DNA of 64,000 nucleotides from an uncultured Bacteroidales bacterium. GTDB lineage: Bacteria > Bacteroidota > Bacteroidia > Bacteroidales > UBA932. Below the pieces are notes generated by a model that was given only the letters and a program-made list of their open reading frames with translations, was not told the DNA's origin and did no database searches. The position numbers and the translations under genes are program-made. The stretch lies in assembly GCA_946403855.1 (NCBI GenBank), contig CAMJBH010000007.1:43835-107834 (forward strand), written 5' to 3'. Positions 27,154 through 38,032 of this stretch are shown here, in pieces (positions within the stretch are counted from its first letter, which is position 1; every line of letters starts with the position of its first letter).

Positions 27154-29220
27154 CATGTCATTTATTGCTTCGCCATATTCAATGAACTTCGCGGCTGCGT
27201 TGAGGAAATGTGCAGTGATCCAGAAGACAGTCCAGCTTTCGGCGTAACCTCCACGCAACTTGTGCACGTCGGACATGTCTCCCCGCTGAGCAAAATTGGT
27301 ATGCTGGATCTGCTCCCCCTGGCTGCCGTAGGCGTCGGTAAGCTGGTAGCAGCTGCGGTACATTACTTTCGAAAGCTTCACCAGGCGTTCGTCCCCCAGC
27401 AGCCTGCCCATGCGGCAGACTTCCGGAGCGAACAGCACTCCGTACACATCCAGGTGCTGATTCTGGGGCGACACAACCGTCCAGCCCGTGGATTTGAATC
27501 CACGGTCCGAGAGGCGCCCGGCAGGAAGGGGAATGTCCCATACCGCCACATAGCTCAGGCACACGTCCATTGCGTGCCGCGCCCAGTCCAGATACTGCTT
27601 CTGACCGAAGCGCTCGTAGCACTCAAGGAAGCCCTGGAATGCAGCCCAGGCCCCTTCTTTGTCTTCGCAGGTGGCATCCAGGGTGCCTCCCCAATAGCAG
27701 CCGTCCATCTCCAGATGCCGCTCTGCAAAAAGCCCGGCAGCCTTCTGGGCGGCATTGCGGTACCGCGCCTTGCCGAACAGTTCGGACGCCGCCGCCAAAG
27801 GCGCAATGCAGAAAGCTTCGGCGGTGGAAAGCGGATTCCATTTGCAGGAAAGTATCCGGTCCGCAGTCTTGTCGCAGGCCGTTTTAAGGAATTTTTCCCA
27901 CTTGGAGACATCGTATGTCCCGGGGTGCCTGCGTGCGTATTCAATAGCCTTTGCAAAGTTATACATGGCCTGCCCGCATGAGACCGGATCGCCCTGGTCC
28001 CAGGCCCCTGTCTCGCAGTTGTAGCGTGTGCAGAACAGGCCGTCGTCGCGCCAGGAGCAATTGGTAAGGAAATCCAGGCTGCGCTGCACCCTGTCGCGTA
28101 TGTTTTCGGAGGTCCAAGGCCCGGAGCCGGAGACAAGCAGCGGCTCGAGTACCTGCATGGCGTAGCCGGGCGAAGCGGCCTGCCCGCACCAGCCCATCAC
28201 AATGTGCTTGCGGGAAGAGCGTGGATCGTACATGTTGAATCCACAGGCCTGTGGGCTTTCTGTCCATCGCGATGCTGCAAAGCGGGCCTTTCCCTCCACG
28301 ATCTTACCGAAACTCTCGAAGCGTTCGGCATCGTAGGGCTTGTAGCGGTCGAGACTTGCGTACAGGGGCCTTCGGAAGCCGCTGCCCTTGCGCTCTATGG
28401 CATATAGGTCGATGTAGAATTCCTTTTCGACAATGCGTCCGGGTTCCATGTCGATCCATGTGTCCGCATAGCGCATCGACTTCTTCTGGCGGGCCTTGGC
28501 CGTGCTGCGTACGCCGTTGTATCCTATCGGGCCGCTGTACATTACGAATTCGGTGCAGCCGTCGCAGGCCTCAGCTCCAAGCGACCACCATTGGTCGTTC
28601 AGCACTGCGCCTCTGACGGGCGAAGGAACCGTGTGCACGGCCGCTGCCCTAAGGTTCGCCGCATCTTCCAGCATCACGAAGGGCATGGGGTAGCGGTGGT
28701 CTTCGAATATGGCGAATTCTCCGGGCGCTCCGGTCCAGACCGGCACTGCCGAGGGATTTATGGATGCGCCGTTGGAGTTGCCGTAGTAGATGATGCCGGG
28801 GGCGAAGAGCGACAGCCCGGTGCCGTGCTTCTGCAGCCTCACCGAGAGCGTTGCGTGCCGCAGGGTATCGGGCCCCTGCCATTCAAAACGCCTGATGCAA
28901 TGGATCATGCCGTTCGCCGTGGCGGTGTAGGAGTCGCTCAGGAGCATTTTCCCTTGGGGCAGGTTCAGTTCGCCGTGCAGTACCGTCCATTTGCCGGAGG
29001 CTTCAACTGATTGGACGCCAGCATGTTGCCAGCCGGCGGGCCAGTCGTTGTGCCATTCGGTAGCAACGGACCATAAGCCTTCTGCGGGCGCCCTCAAAGT
29101 GTCGGTTCCGTCGGTAAAACACACCGACAGGCGCTCATCCGTCAGCAGGCGGGTCTGGGCGCCGGCAGACAGAACTGCCGTCAACAGGGCTGCAGATAAT
29201 ATGTATCTTTTAATCTTCAT
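27151..29220 (-). CDS. exported six-hairpin-glycosidase-like protein of uncertain family
   Basis: signal peptide; alpha-helical C-terminal region with WDQGDPVSCGQAMYNFAKAIEY, WAAFQGFLECYERFGQKQYLDWARHAMD. Confidence 0.6.
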   Translation of the reverse strand: MKIKRYILSAALLTAVLSAGAQTRLLTDERLSVCFTDGTDTLRAPAEGLWSVATEWHNDWPAGWQHAGVQSVEASGKWTVLHGELNLPQGKMLLSDSYTATANGMIHCIRRFEWQGPDTLRHATLSVRLQKHGTGLSLFAPGIIYYGNSNGASINPSAVPVWTGAPGEFAIFEDHRYPMPFVMLEDAANLRAAAVHTVPSPVRGAVLNDQWWSLGAEACDGCTEFVMYSGPIGYNGVRSTAKARQKKSMRYADTWIDMEPGRIVEKEFYIDLYAIERKGSGFRRPLYASLDRYKPYDAERFESFGKIVEGKARFAASRWTESPQACGFNMYDPRSSRKHIVMGWCGQAASPGYAMQVLEPLLVSGSGPWTSENIRDRVQRSLDFLTNCSWRDDGLFCTRYNCETGAWDQGDPVSCGQAMYNFAKAIEYARRHPGTYDVSKWEKFLKTACDKTADRILSCKWNPLSTAEAFCIAPLAAASELFGKARYRNAAQKAAGLFAERHLEMDGCYWGGTLDATCEDKEGAWAAFQGFLECYERFGQKQYLDWARHAMDVCLSYVAVWDIPLPAGRLSDRGFKSTGWTVVSPQNQHLDVYGVLFAPEVCRMGRLLGDERLVKLSKVMYRSCYQLTDAYGSQGEQIQHTNFAQRGDMSDVHKLRGGYAESWTVFWITAHFLNAAAKFIEYGEAINDM

Positions 29221-30778
29221 ATCGGGGAATGCTGAAGTTCATCTCAAAGTTGGGGTTTCCGCTCGGTACCGGGGCGTGCTCGGCTTCGATGATCTTCCAT
29301 AAACGCTGCACCGTCTGGGGGTGCTCAGCTGCGAGGTCCGTGCTTTCGCGCGGGTCGTCGTCCAGGTTGTAGAGTTCCATGCTGAACTCTCCTGTACGTA
29401 CATTTTTCACAAGTCCTTTCCATGGCCCTTCACGCACTGCAAGCCAGCCTTTCCCTCCCGGGAATTCCCAGTAGAGATATGGGTGCTGCGGCTGTTCCTT
29501 CCCTTTCAGGGTGGGGACGAAAGAAATGCCGTCGGTTTGCGGGGCTTCTGCGCTGGCAAGCTCGGCAAGTGTGGGCATAAGGTCCGTGAATTGTCCCATA
29601 TAGCCGCTCCGGCCTGGTTTTATGCGGGAGCCCCAGCTCACGATGAACGGCATCCTGATGCCGCCTTCGTGCAGGCTGCTCTTGCCCCAGCCCTTGCGGC
29701 ACTTGAAAGGTCCGCCGGATTTGAAATATTCGCCCGGAGAGTTGGAATTGGCCGCGGGGCCGTTGTCGGAGCTGATGATTATCAGGGTGTTGTCGTACAC
29801 GCCAAGATCTTTGAGCCTCTGCACCAGCTTGCCCACCTGGGTGTCTATGTGGGTGATCATGGCCGCATAGGCCGAGTGGGGGTAGAGCACCGGGTAGTAC
29901 CAGCCGCCGTCGGTTATCGGGGTCTTCTTTTCTTTCAGCTTGTCCACGTAGTACATCACTTCTTCTTCCGGGGCCTGTACGGTGCTGTGCGGCACTGTGG
30001 TGGTCCACATGAGGAAGAAGGGGCCTCCTGCATTGTCGCTTACCCATTTGTCCAGTTTGTCGAACATCAGGTCGCAGGAGTAATCCTTCTGGTTGAATTT
30101 GTCGTAGCTGCGCGGGTCGAGCGGGTCGGCGCCGGGGTCGAGCCTGCGGTTGACGGGCATGTAGGCGTTGCGGGTAAAGACCTTGGTGTCGTTTTCCCAC
30201 AGGTAGTCGGGATAATAGGAGTGGGCCAGCATCTGGCAGTTGAAGCCGTAGAAATAGTCAAAGCCGCAGTCGCCCGGGGCGGAGCCGGAGCCGGGACCGC
30301 CGAGGCCCCATTTGCCTATCATGGCGGTGCTGTAGCCTGCATCTTTGAGCATGGTGGCTATTGTGGTGGTGCCGGGGGCCAGCGGCCATTGGCCTTCGAG
30401 GTCGGGATTGTCGTGGATGGCGTCGAAGTACCAGTCGGCTTCCGAGAGCACCATGTTCGCGGGACGGGCCCAGCGCTCGTCGTTACCGCGTATCTGGCTG
30501 TGACCGCTGTGAAGACCGGTCATGATGCTGCACCGGGACGGCGCCGAAAGCGGGCATGCCGTGTACATGTCGGTGAATATCAAGCCTTTGGATGCCAGTG
30601 CGTCTATGTTCGGAGTCTCTATTGCGGTCTGCCCGTAGCAGCCCAGGTCGCCGTAACCCAAGTCGTCGAAAAGGAGAAAGATAATATTCGGACGCTCAGG
30701 CTGTTTGCCCTCACAGCCCGCGACCAGAGGCAATAGAGCGGCCGCTGCCGCACCGGGTGCTAGTCTTCTCATATTCAT
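29210..30778 (-). CDS. sulfatase, serine-type active site
   Basis: PNIIFLLFDDLGYGDLGCYGQ; PLSAPSRCSIMTG active-site motif; start trimmed from 30874. Confidence 0.93.
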   Translation of the reverse strand: MNMRRLAPGAAAAALLPLVAGCEGKQPERPNIIFLLFDDLGYGDLGCYGQTAIETPNIDALASKGLIFTDMYTACPLSAPSRCSIMTGLHSGHSQIRGNDERWARPANMVLSEADWYFDAIHDNPDLEGQWPLAPGTTTIATMLKDAGYSTAMIGKWGLGGPGSGSAPGDCGFDYFYGFNCQMLAHSYYPDYLWENDTKVFTRNAYMPVNRRLDPGADPLDPRSYDKFNQKDYSCDLMFDKLDKWVSDNAGGPFFLMWTTTVPHSTVQAPEEEVMYYVDKLKEKKTPITDGGWYYPVLYPHSAYAAMITHIDTQVGKLVQRLKDLGVYDNTLIIISSDNGPAANSNSPGEYFKSGGPFKCRKGWGKSSLHEGGIRMPFIVSWGSRIKPGRSGYMGQFTDLMPTLAELASAEAPQTDGISFVPTLKGKEQPQHPYLYWEFPGGKGWLAVREGPWKGLVKNVRTGEFSMELYNLDDDPRESTDLAAEHPQTVQRLWKIIEAEHAPVPSGNPNFEMNFSIPRYED

Positions 30779-30820
30779 GTTCAAAAATAGACAATTTGAA
30801 ACTAAAATCCAACAGCTTAA

Positions 30821-30903
30821 GCGAGGTGCTTCGGCTGGCACCCCCTGCTTCATATCGGGCCGATTTTGCGCCACCGGGTGCCTCTGTCTGCACCCCTTGA
30901 CAC
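30821..30903. repeat. pair of REP-like palindromes downstream of the RAYT
   Basis: gcgaggtgcttcggctggcaccccctgc and caccgggtgcctctgtctgcaccccttgacac. Confidence 0.7.
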
Positions 30904-30917
30904 GCCAGCTATGCCGG

Positions 30918-31778
30918 TTAATTGAAACCTTCCAGCATCAGAGCTACCTTGTCGTACGGCAGATTTGTAACTCGCGAGATTTGGTTGGCGTCGGCACTGA
31001 AGCGCCTCTGAATCTGACGAATTAATTCAGCGAGATTATCGGCGCTCAATGATTTGATGTTTTGGGCTCGGAAAAGAGACATGGAAAGGTCCTGAACTGC
31101 GTTTATCAGCACCTGATCCCTAAATGATGGAGCCGCATTCTTTTCAAGATGAAGTTTCGATTTGGATGATGAATTCAAAAACCATGTGTAGCGCTTAGGA
31201 TTTTGGTAGAGTTTTTCTACAAAGGTCACGGCCACGTAGCTTTGTGGAAGTATAAATCCTTCATTGCCAATCACATACTCATCGGGAAGCCGGACATGGC
31301 TGTGGAACAACGCCCTTTTCTGTCTCTCGGAATAGGAGGATAAATACGTCGTATATGGCTTTGTGAGGTTGAAAAAAGTGGCACCGGTGCCCCAAGGATA
31401 CAGACTTGGATGTGGCGTAATGTTAGCTGCGACACAGTTCATCTGCACGTAAGCTATTCCGCGCTGAAGAGATTCGTCTTTGATGCTAAGCTCGCGAATA
31501 TCAACCGGATGCTTTCTCAGAAACTCGCCAATTCCGTATTTCTTGCGATAATAGAAACTGTAAAGCATTTTGAAGTGATTGATAAAAGCTACGGATTGAT
31601 CATAACTGCACGCGAGCACAAAGTGCACGTGATTTGACATCAAAATGAAAGAAAGCACCGGGACATTAAGTACGAAGGAGGTGATAGCAATGAAGTTCAT
31701 CGCGGCCCTAAAATCGGCATCGTCACGGAAAAGGACATTGTCTGACAGATGGTCAGTAGTAACAAGGTGAAATTTCAT
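30918..31778 (-). mobile_element. REP-associated tyrosine transposase (RAYT / Y1_Tnp family)
   Basis: FILMSNHVHFVLAC HUH-type motif, QRGIAYVQMNCVAANITPHPSLYPWGTG; flanked by palindromic repeats. Confidence 0.85.
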
Positions 31779-31844
31779 AGTTTAAAGTTTTTAATAATTG
31801 TTTCTGCGAATGTAAAATAAAAAATGGACTCTTGCAAATTATGG

Positions 31845-31933
31845 CGTGCCAAGGGGTGCTGGCGAAGCCACCCTTTGGCACGATAGTGGCTGTTTTTGAA
31901 GCAAGGGGTGCCGGCCGGAGCACCCCCTGACAC
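31845..31933. repeat. pair of REP-like palindromes upstream of the RAYT
   Basis: cgtgccaaggggtgctggcgaagccaccctttggcacg and caaggggtgccggccggagcaccccctgacac. Confidence 0.75.
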
Positions 31934-31969
31934 CGCCGGTTGTTATAAACTTTTGCTATATTTGTGCTT

Positions 31970-32446
31970 ATGAAACGTTTTACGATACTTCTTGCTGCCG
32001 CTCTTATTAGTGTTGCGGCATGGTGCCAGAGCTCCAAAACCAGTGTGCTTAAAGTCCTTCCAAATGGCGAATTTTCAGAAGAAAAGGGATCTTTCGGCGA
32101 TTTTGCCGGCAAGGGCCAGTATGTCCTTGTGGATTTCTGGGCTTCCTGGTGCGGGCCTTGCCGCAAGGAGACTCCCAATGTGATCGCTGTGTATGAAAAA
32201 TACAAGGATAAGGGCCTAGTGGTGCTCGGAGTGCCTGTAAATGACAAGCTGGACGACACCAGAAAGGCCATCCGGGAGCTTGGAATAAGCTATCCGCAGC
32301 TGCTCGATCCTGACATGCAACTGGCCCGTCAGTATGGTGTAAAGGCCATTCCGCATCTTGTGCTGCTGGGGCCCGACGGGCGTCTGGTGGATGGAGGATT
32401 GAGAGGCCCTGCAATAGAAAAAGCTATAGAAAAAGTACTTAAATAA
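31970..32446 (+). CDS. TlpA/thioredoxin-like secreted oxidoreductase
   Basis: [20 protein letters not shown]. Confidence 0.92.
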   Translation: MKRFTILLAAALISVAAWCQSSKTSVLKVLPNGEFSEEKGSFGDFAGKGQYVLVDFWASWCGPCRKETPNVIAVYEKYKDKGLVVLGVPVNDKLDDTRKAIRELGISYPQLLDPDMQLARQYGVKAIPHLVLLGPDGRLVDGGLRGPAIEKAIEKVLK

Positions 32447-33129
32447 TGATGGAAGAACTTAAAAAACAGGTGCTTGAGGCCAACCTGGAGCTGGTGCGCC
32501 AAGGTTTGGTGATATACACATGGGGCAATGCTTCCGGTATAGACCGGGAACGCGGACTTGTGGTAATCAAGCCAAGCGGAGTGAAATATGACACCATGAC
32601 CGAAGATGACCTGGTGGTCGTGGACCTGGACGGACATGTGGTGGGAGGCCATCTCAAGCCGTCTTCCGATACTCCGTCGCACCTTGCTCTCTATCGTGCT
32701 TTCCCGCAGCTTGGCGGCATTGTGCATACACATTCCACTTATGCGACGGCCTGGGCCCAGACCGGCCTGGACCTGCCCTGCCTGGGTACTACTCATGCCG
32801 ACTATTTCCATGGTCCTGTCCCGTGCACCGAGAGCCTGACCCCGGAGCAGGTCAAGGGAGAGTATGAACGTGAAACCGGCGAAGCAATAATCCGCCGCTT
32901 CAACGGACTGAATCCGGTTTATACACCCGGCGTGCTGGTCAAGAACCACGGCCCTTTCACCTGGGGAGCTTCCCCCTCAGAAGCGGCGTACCATGCGACA
33001 GTGCTCGAAGAAGTGGCCAAAATGGCTTATATCACACTTCAAATCAATCCTGATGCCTGCGGTGACGCAGCCTTGGAGGAGAAGCACTTCTTCCGTAAGC
33101 ACGGCCCTGGAGCCACCTACGGGCAATAA
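32446..33129 (+). CDS. araD: L-ribulose-5-phosphate 4-epimerase
   Basis: [48 protein letters not shown]. Confidence 0.92.
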   Translation: MMEELKKQVLEANLELVRQGLVIYTWGNASGIDRERGLVVIKPSGVKYDTMTEDDLVVVDLDGHVVGGHLKPSSDTPSHLALYRAFPQLGGIVHTHSTYATAWAQTGLDLPCLGTTHADYFHGPVPCTESLTPEQVKGEYERETGEAIIRRFNGLNPVYTPGVLVKNHGPFTWGASPSEAAYHATVLEEVAKMAYITLQINPDACGDAALEEKHFFRKHGPGATYGQ

Positions 33130-33228
33130 AAATCAGCAATTTCTTTAAGAATCGTAAATTTGTGACGAAACGCCGGTGCCTGGGCATTGACGAGAAGTTT
33201 TTTTTGCTTCCTTTGCATAAAAAACGCT

Positions 33229-34428
33229 ATGAAAGCTTCTCCTTTGCTCCTTGCGCTGGCCGCTTTGTCGCCGGCATGTTCATTCTTAAGCCCCGAGTTG
33301 TCTCTGGGCACTCCGCGTTTTACTGAGCGGTCCTCAGGTGCGGCCCGCGCCGGCACTGACTCCAGCCTCTTACAGGGCGCTCCCGACACCCTTTTCTATA
33401 TATCCGCCGTCAGTTTCCCCCGGGATTATGATTGGCAAAAAGACAGCGCCTTCGGAGCGGTGAACTGTACGCTCAAGTTCTATCGCGGACAGGAAAAACT
33501 GCTTTCCGTGCCCGCCGGACCGGCCCAAAAAATCAGTGCACACCCCGACAAACACCATATAATCGAAACTTCGCTGTTTACTGAGTATTGCGACTCATAC
33601 GGCACCACGGTCAAGCGTGACGGCGAACTCCTGGCGAGCTGGCCCGAACCGGAGTTCCTGCAGGGCATCTGTATGAAGGACGGAGCTTTGTACACGATAG
33701 GCCGGGGAGTCGGAACAAAAGGCTTCAGCTACAGGCGTAACGGCGAAGTGCTTATGAAAATAGACAACGGGAGTGTGTTCGGGGGCTTCGACAAAGACAC
33801 CTACGGCGCCACTGGGGCTTTGTATCAGGACGGAGGTGCATTGTACTTTGCCTACAAAACCGAGGGCGGAGGCATGTGCACGGCTTATTTAGTCAAAGAC
33901 GGAGTGCCCGAAATGCTGTTTTCGAAGCCCTCTCTGGATATATTCGACATCAAAATATCAGGAGGCCGGACGGGCGCATTCTATTCCGAGAACGGAGTGC
34001 CTGTGTTCAGCTTCGGGGGCAAGCAGGTGAACGTCAGGGCCGCAGGCTCCGTTTTGTGGGACGACGGCGAGATTCTTCAGCTGGGCGGCGAACCTTGTGT
34101 AGTGGGGCATTTCAGGCGCAAGGCCAATGCTCCGCGAGGTTTCGGTCTGGGGCGCGAAGGCACGGTGAGCTATCTGTATGACGGGTCGGATTTCTTCTAC
34201 TTCGACGCATCCGGCGGAGAGTTTTTGTCTTTTAACCAGCCCGGCCGCGGGTGGGAAGATTACTACTTTTTCAATCGCCATTGCGCGTCTTTCATTGGGG
34301 GAGAGCTGGCGGCGGTCCTCACGCCCCGTGTGCACGGCTCCGGCGCGATGATGGTGTACCGCAGCGATACGCTTAAATATGAACTGCACGGCTTCCTGTC
34401 CGGTATAGCCGTAGAAATTGACGACTGA
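33229..34428 (+). CDS. hypothetical lipoprotein
   Basis: signal peptide with SPACSF lipobox; overlaps nothing else. Confidence 0.6.
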   Translation: MKASPLLLALAALSPACSFLSPELSLGTPRFTERSSGAARAGTDSSLLQGAPDTLFYISAVSFPRDYDWQKDSAFGAVNCTLKFYRGQEKLLSVPAGPAQKISAHPDKHHIIETSLFTEYCDSYGTTVKRDGELLASWPEPEFLQGICMKDGALYTIGRGVGTKGFSYRRNGEVLMKIDNGSVFGGFDKDTYGATGALYQDGGALYFAYKTEGGGMCTAYLVKDGVPEMLFSKPSLDIFDIKISGGRTGAFYSENGVPVFSFGGKQVNVRAAGSVLWDDGEILQLGGEPCVVGHFRRKANAPRGFGLGREGTVSYLYDGSDFFYFDASGGEFLSFNQPGRGWEDYYFFNRHCASFIGGELAAVLTPRVHGSGAMMVYRSDTLKYELHGFLSGIAVEIDD

Positions 34429-34429
34429 T

Positions 34430-36013
34430 ATGCTGATACGGATAATAGGCGCTAAATGCGTTGGAGTGGATGCCGTGCGGGTCACGGTGGAAGTGAGTAT
34501 CGACAGGGGAATAGGCATACACCTCGTCGGACTCGCGGATGTGGCAGTAAAGGAAAGCCTGCTGCGAACGACGACGGCCCTGCAGGCATTGGGGTACAGA
34601 ATTCCGGGCAAACGCATTGTCATAAACCTCGCGCCTGCCGATCTACACAAGAACGGCAGCGGCTACGACCTGCCCATTGCGATAGGTATCATCGCCGCTT
34701 CGGAGCAGTGCTCCATGCCTTTGACGGAGAGATTCCTGATCATGGGAGAGCTGGGTCTGGACGGCAGCGTGAGGGCGATTCCAGGGGGACTGCCATTCTC
34801 AGAACTGGCCCAGGAGGAAGGCTTGGACGGGGTAATACTGCCTGAAGCTTCGGCGCTGGAGGCAGCCGAACTGCGAGCCGGAGAGGTGTATGGAGTGAAA
34901 ACCCTGGACGACGTGGTGCGCATACTGTCGGGGGACATGTCCGACGATCTGCTGATTTGGAATTCTCCAGCTTACAACCAGCTGTTCAACGAAAAGGAGG
35001 GCGGCGGCAGGCGTCTTTCGGGAGTCCCTGATTTTGCTGAAATATTGGGGCAGGAAGGGGCGAAACGCGGTCTGGAGATAGCTGCGGCAGGCGGGCACAA
35101 CGTGGCCATGATAGGTCCCCCAGGCTCCGGAAAGAGTTCTCTGGCCAAAGCCCTTCCTGGGATACTTCCGCCCATGACGAGGGAAGAAAGCCTCATGACG
35201 TCCAAGATATTCAGCATCGCTGGGAAGGGTAATCTGCGCTACGGCCTGATGAATGAACGGCCGTTCAGGGCTCCGCATTATTCTGCCTCCCTTGCGGCGA
35301 TAATAGGTGGTGGCGCGGGAGACAACATAATCCCCGGGGAGGTGAGTCTGGCACACAACGGAGTGCTCTTTTGCGACGAAGCGGCACAGATGCCCAGGAG
35401 CGTTATCGAAGCCCTGCGGGGGCCGATAGAAGACAGGAAAGTGGTCATATCCCGCCTGAAAGCCAAACTGGAATACCCTTCGTCGTTTATGCTTGTACTG
35501 GCTTCGAACCCGTGCCCATGTGGTTACTGGGGTGTGGGGGACAGGTGTACATGCACACCTACCCAGCGCATCAATTATCTCTCCCGGCTTAGCGGGCCGA
35601 TAATGGATCGTATTGATATACAACTACTTGTTTCTAATATCTCGGCGTCGGAACTATCCCGTCTCCGCCAGAATGCAGGCGCATCGGGGCTCGAATCCAG
35701 CGCCGAAGTTGCCAAAAGGATAGCATCGGCAAGGGCAATGCAGGCCCGGCGCTTCGAGGGTACGGGCATCTTCACTAACGCCGAGATGGATAACAAGATG
35801 ATAGAGCGCTTCTGCCCGCTGGATCTTGCCTGCAGGGAACTGCTGGACACGCTCATGGAGAAGCTCAGCCTGTCGCTCAGGGCATATTTCCGCATCATCA
35901 AGGTGGCCCGTACCATCGCCGACCTCGAAGGCTGCACGGCCATCAAGCCTGAACACATTTCCGAAGCTGCAGCATACCGCTTCCTGGACCGTGTGCAGGG
36001 CAATCTTTGGTGA
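34430..36013 (+). CDS. YifB/ComM family Mg-chelatase-like AAA+ ATPase
   Basis: GIGIHLVGLADVAVKESLLR; GPPGSGKSSLAKALPGILPP; NPCPCGYWG. Confidence 0.95.
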   Translation: MLIRIIGAKCVGVDAVRVTVEVSIDRGIGIHLVGLADVAVKESLLRTTTALQALGYRIPGKRIVINLAPADLHKNGSGYDLPIAIGIIAASEQCSMPLTERFLIMGELGLDGSVRAIPGGLPFSELAQEEGLDGVILPEASALEAAELRAGEVYGVKTLDDVVRILSGDMSDDLLIWNSPAYNQLFNEKEGGGRRLSGVPDFAEILGQEGAKRGLEIAAAGGHNVAMIGPPGSGKSSLAKALPGILPPMTREESLMTSKIFSIAGKGNLRYGLMNERPFRAPHYSASLAAIIGGGAGDNIIPGEVSLAHNGVLFCDEAAQMPRSVIEALRGPIEDRKVVISRLKAKLEYPSSFMLVLASNPCPCGYWGVGDRCTCTPTQRINYLSRLSGPIMDRIDIQLLVSNISASELSRLRQNAGASGLESSAEVAKRIASARAMQARRFEGTGIFTNAEMDNKMIERFCPLDLACRELLDTLMEKLSLSLRAYFRIIKVARTIADLEGCTAIKPEHISEAAAYRFLDRVQGNLW

Positions 36014-36061
36014 TGCCTTTGTCTTATTTTTAGTATATTTGCGGCGAGAATTAAGACTCAA

Positions 36062-36487
36062 ATGCATCACGAAATAATAATCAGGAATCTAAGTGAATTG
36101 GATTCGGCCGCCAGACAGTTTCTGAAAGAAATCGGAAACCATAGCTTAGTGGCCTTTTATGCGCCCATGGGAGCCGGCAAAACAACTTTCACGACAGCGA
36201 TATGCAAAGCACTGGGAGTGCGCGAAGATGCGGTCAGTTCGCCGACTTTCGCCATCGTGAACGAGTACCGCGCCGCCTCTGGAGAGCCTGTCTATCATTT
36301 TGATTTTTATAGGATTACCAAAGAGGCTGAGGCCTTGGATATAGGCCTCTACGAATATCTCGACAGCGGCAGCCTCTGCCTTATGGAGTGGCCGGAAAAC
36401 ATCGAGAGCCTCCTTCCAGAGGAGACTCTCAATGTAAGTATTTCGGTTGGCCCGGGCGGCACTCGTACCGTATCCTGGGACGACTGA
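36062..36487 (+). CDS. tsaE: tRNA threonylcarbamoyladenosine biosynthesis protein TsaE
   Basis: APMGAGKTTFTTAICKALGV, SSPTFAIVNEY, HFDFYRI. Confidence 0.95.
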   Translation: MHHEIIIRNLSELDSAARQFLKEIGNHSLVAFYAPMGAGKTTFTTAICKALGVREDAVSSPTFAIVNEYRAASGEPVYHFDFYRITKEAEALDIGLYEYLDSGSLCLMEWPENIESLLPEETLNVSISVGPGGTRTVSWDD

Positions 36488-38032
36488 TTATTCTGCCTTT
36501 TCCGGGAAATTGATATCCAGCTTGAACTTTTCGATGTCATACACGGGGGCCTCGTGGCTGTTGCGTACGATGTCCCACATCTGTTTCACTATCTCGGGGT
36601 GCTCCGCCGACACGTCGGTGGTTTCGCGAGGGTCAGTGGAGAGATTGTAGAGCTCCATCTTGTTGTTGCCCTTGGCCACCTTCTGCAGAAGGCCCTTCCA
36701 TTCACCTATGCGCACAGCCACCCAACCTTTGGCTCCGGGGAATTCCCAGTACAGGTAGGGATGCTCCTGCTGCTTTGCCGGCTCGCCGTACAGCAGCGGT
36801 GCAAATGAGATACCGTCGTTCTCGGGAGCCTCGGTGCCGGCCAGCTCTGCGAATGTTGGCATAAGGTCGGCGAAAATGCCAATGTGAGAGCTCTTGGTGC
36901 CCTTGAGTCTGTCGCCCCAGGCCACCACGAACGGCATTCTGATGCCTCCCTCATGGAGTGAACTCTTGCCCCATCCGGCTGCGCAGCAGAAAGGTCCGCC
37001 GCTTTGGAAGTACTCCATAGGGGAGTTGCCGTTGTGGGCGGGGCCGTTGTCGGAAGTGACAATGAAGATGGTGTTGTCCCATATGCCGAGTTCCTTGAGT
37101 TTGGCTACGAGCTTGCCCACCTGGGTGTCGATGTGAGTGACCATGGCGGCATAGGATGCATGGGGGTAACGGCAGGGAAGGTACATTCCGCCGTCCACGC
37201 GAGGCTCCTCGTCGCCGAGCTTGTTCACGTAGTACATAACTTCATCCTTCGGTGCCTGCACTGCGCTGTGGGGCACTGTAGTGGTCCACATGGCGAAGAA
37301 AGGCCCGCCGGCGTTATCGACGATGAACTTCTCCAGCTTGTCGTACATGAGGTCGCAGCTGTAGTATTTGCCGCCGTAACGGTCGTAGCTGGCCGGATCC
37401 ATGGGGTCGAGGCCTTCGGGGAGCGGCTCGCCCTGCATCACGGTCTCGTTGCCGGTTGCAATCTTGACATCGTTCTCCCAGAGATGGGTGGGATAGTATG
37501 TGTGTGCCAGAGCCTGGCAGTTGAATCCGTAGAAGTAGTCGAATCCCATCTTGTTGGGAGTGGAATCGCTGTCGGGGAAGCCGAGACCCCATTTGCCTAC
37601 CATGGCCGTTTTGTAGCCGGCCTCCTGCATCATCTTGGCAATCGTGGGGGTGTCTGCGAGCATGGGCTGCTGGCCTTCCATCGTGTCGTCCAGGAAGAGG
37701 GCGTTCCAGCCGCGGCCGTCGGTGGGTACGAAATGCTCCTGGTTGTTGCGTATCTGGCTGTGTCCCATGTGCTTGCCGGTCATGATGCAGCAACGCGAAG
37801 GGGCAGACAGGGGAGCAGCCGTGTACATGTCTGTGAACAAAATACCTTGGCTGGCGAGGGCGTCTATGTTGGGAGTTTCAATCTTGGTCTGGCCATAGCA
37901 GCCGAGGTCTCCGTATCCAAGGTCGTCGAACATCAGATAGATAATGTTTGGCTTCTCCGGTGCTTTGTTGGAACCTGAGCATCCACAGGCAGCGGCTGCG
38001 GCAGCCGCAAGCAGTAGTTTGTTGGTCTTCAT
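36488..38032 (-). CDS. sulfatase, serine-type active site
   Basis: PNIIYLMFDDLGYGDLGCYGQ; PLSAPSRCCIMTG; close paralogue of 29210-30778. Confidence 0.95.
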   Translation of the reverse strand: MKTNKLLLAAAAAAACGCSGSNKAPEKPNIIYLMFDDLGYGDLGCYGQTKIETPNIDALASQGILFTDMYTAAPLSAPSRCCIMTGKHMGHSQIRNNQEHFVPTDGRGWNALFLDDTMEGQQPMLADTPTIAKMMQEAGYKTAMVGKWGLGFPDSDSTPNKMGFDYFYGFNCQALAHTYYPTHLWENDVKIATGNETVMQGEPLPEGLDPMDPASYDRYGGKYYSCDLMYDKLEKFIVDNAGGPFFAMWTTTVPHSAVQAPKDEVMYYVNKLGDEEPRVDGGMYLPCRYPHASYAAMVTHIDTQVGKLVAKLKELGIWDNTIFIVTSDNGPAHNGNSPMEYFQSGGPFCCAAGWGKSSLHEGGIRMPFVVAWGDRLKGTKSSHIGIFADLMPTFAELAGTEAPENDGISFAPLLYGEPAKQQEHPYLYWEFPGAKGWVAVRIGEWKGLLQKVAKGNNKMELYNLSTDPRETTDVSAEHPEIVKQMWDIVRNSHEAPVYDIEKFKLDINFPEKAE

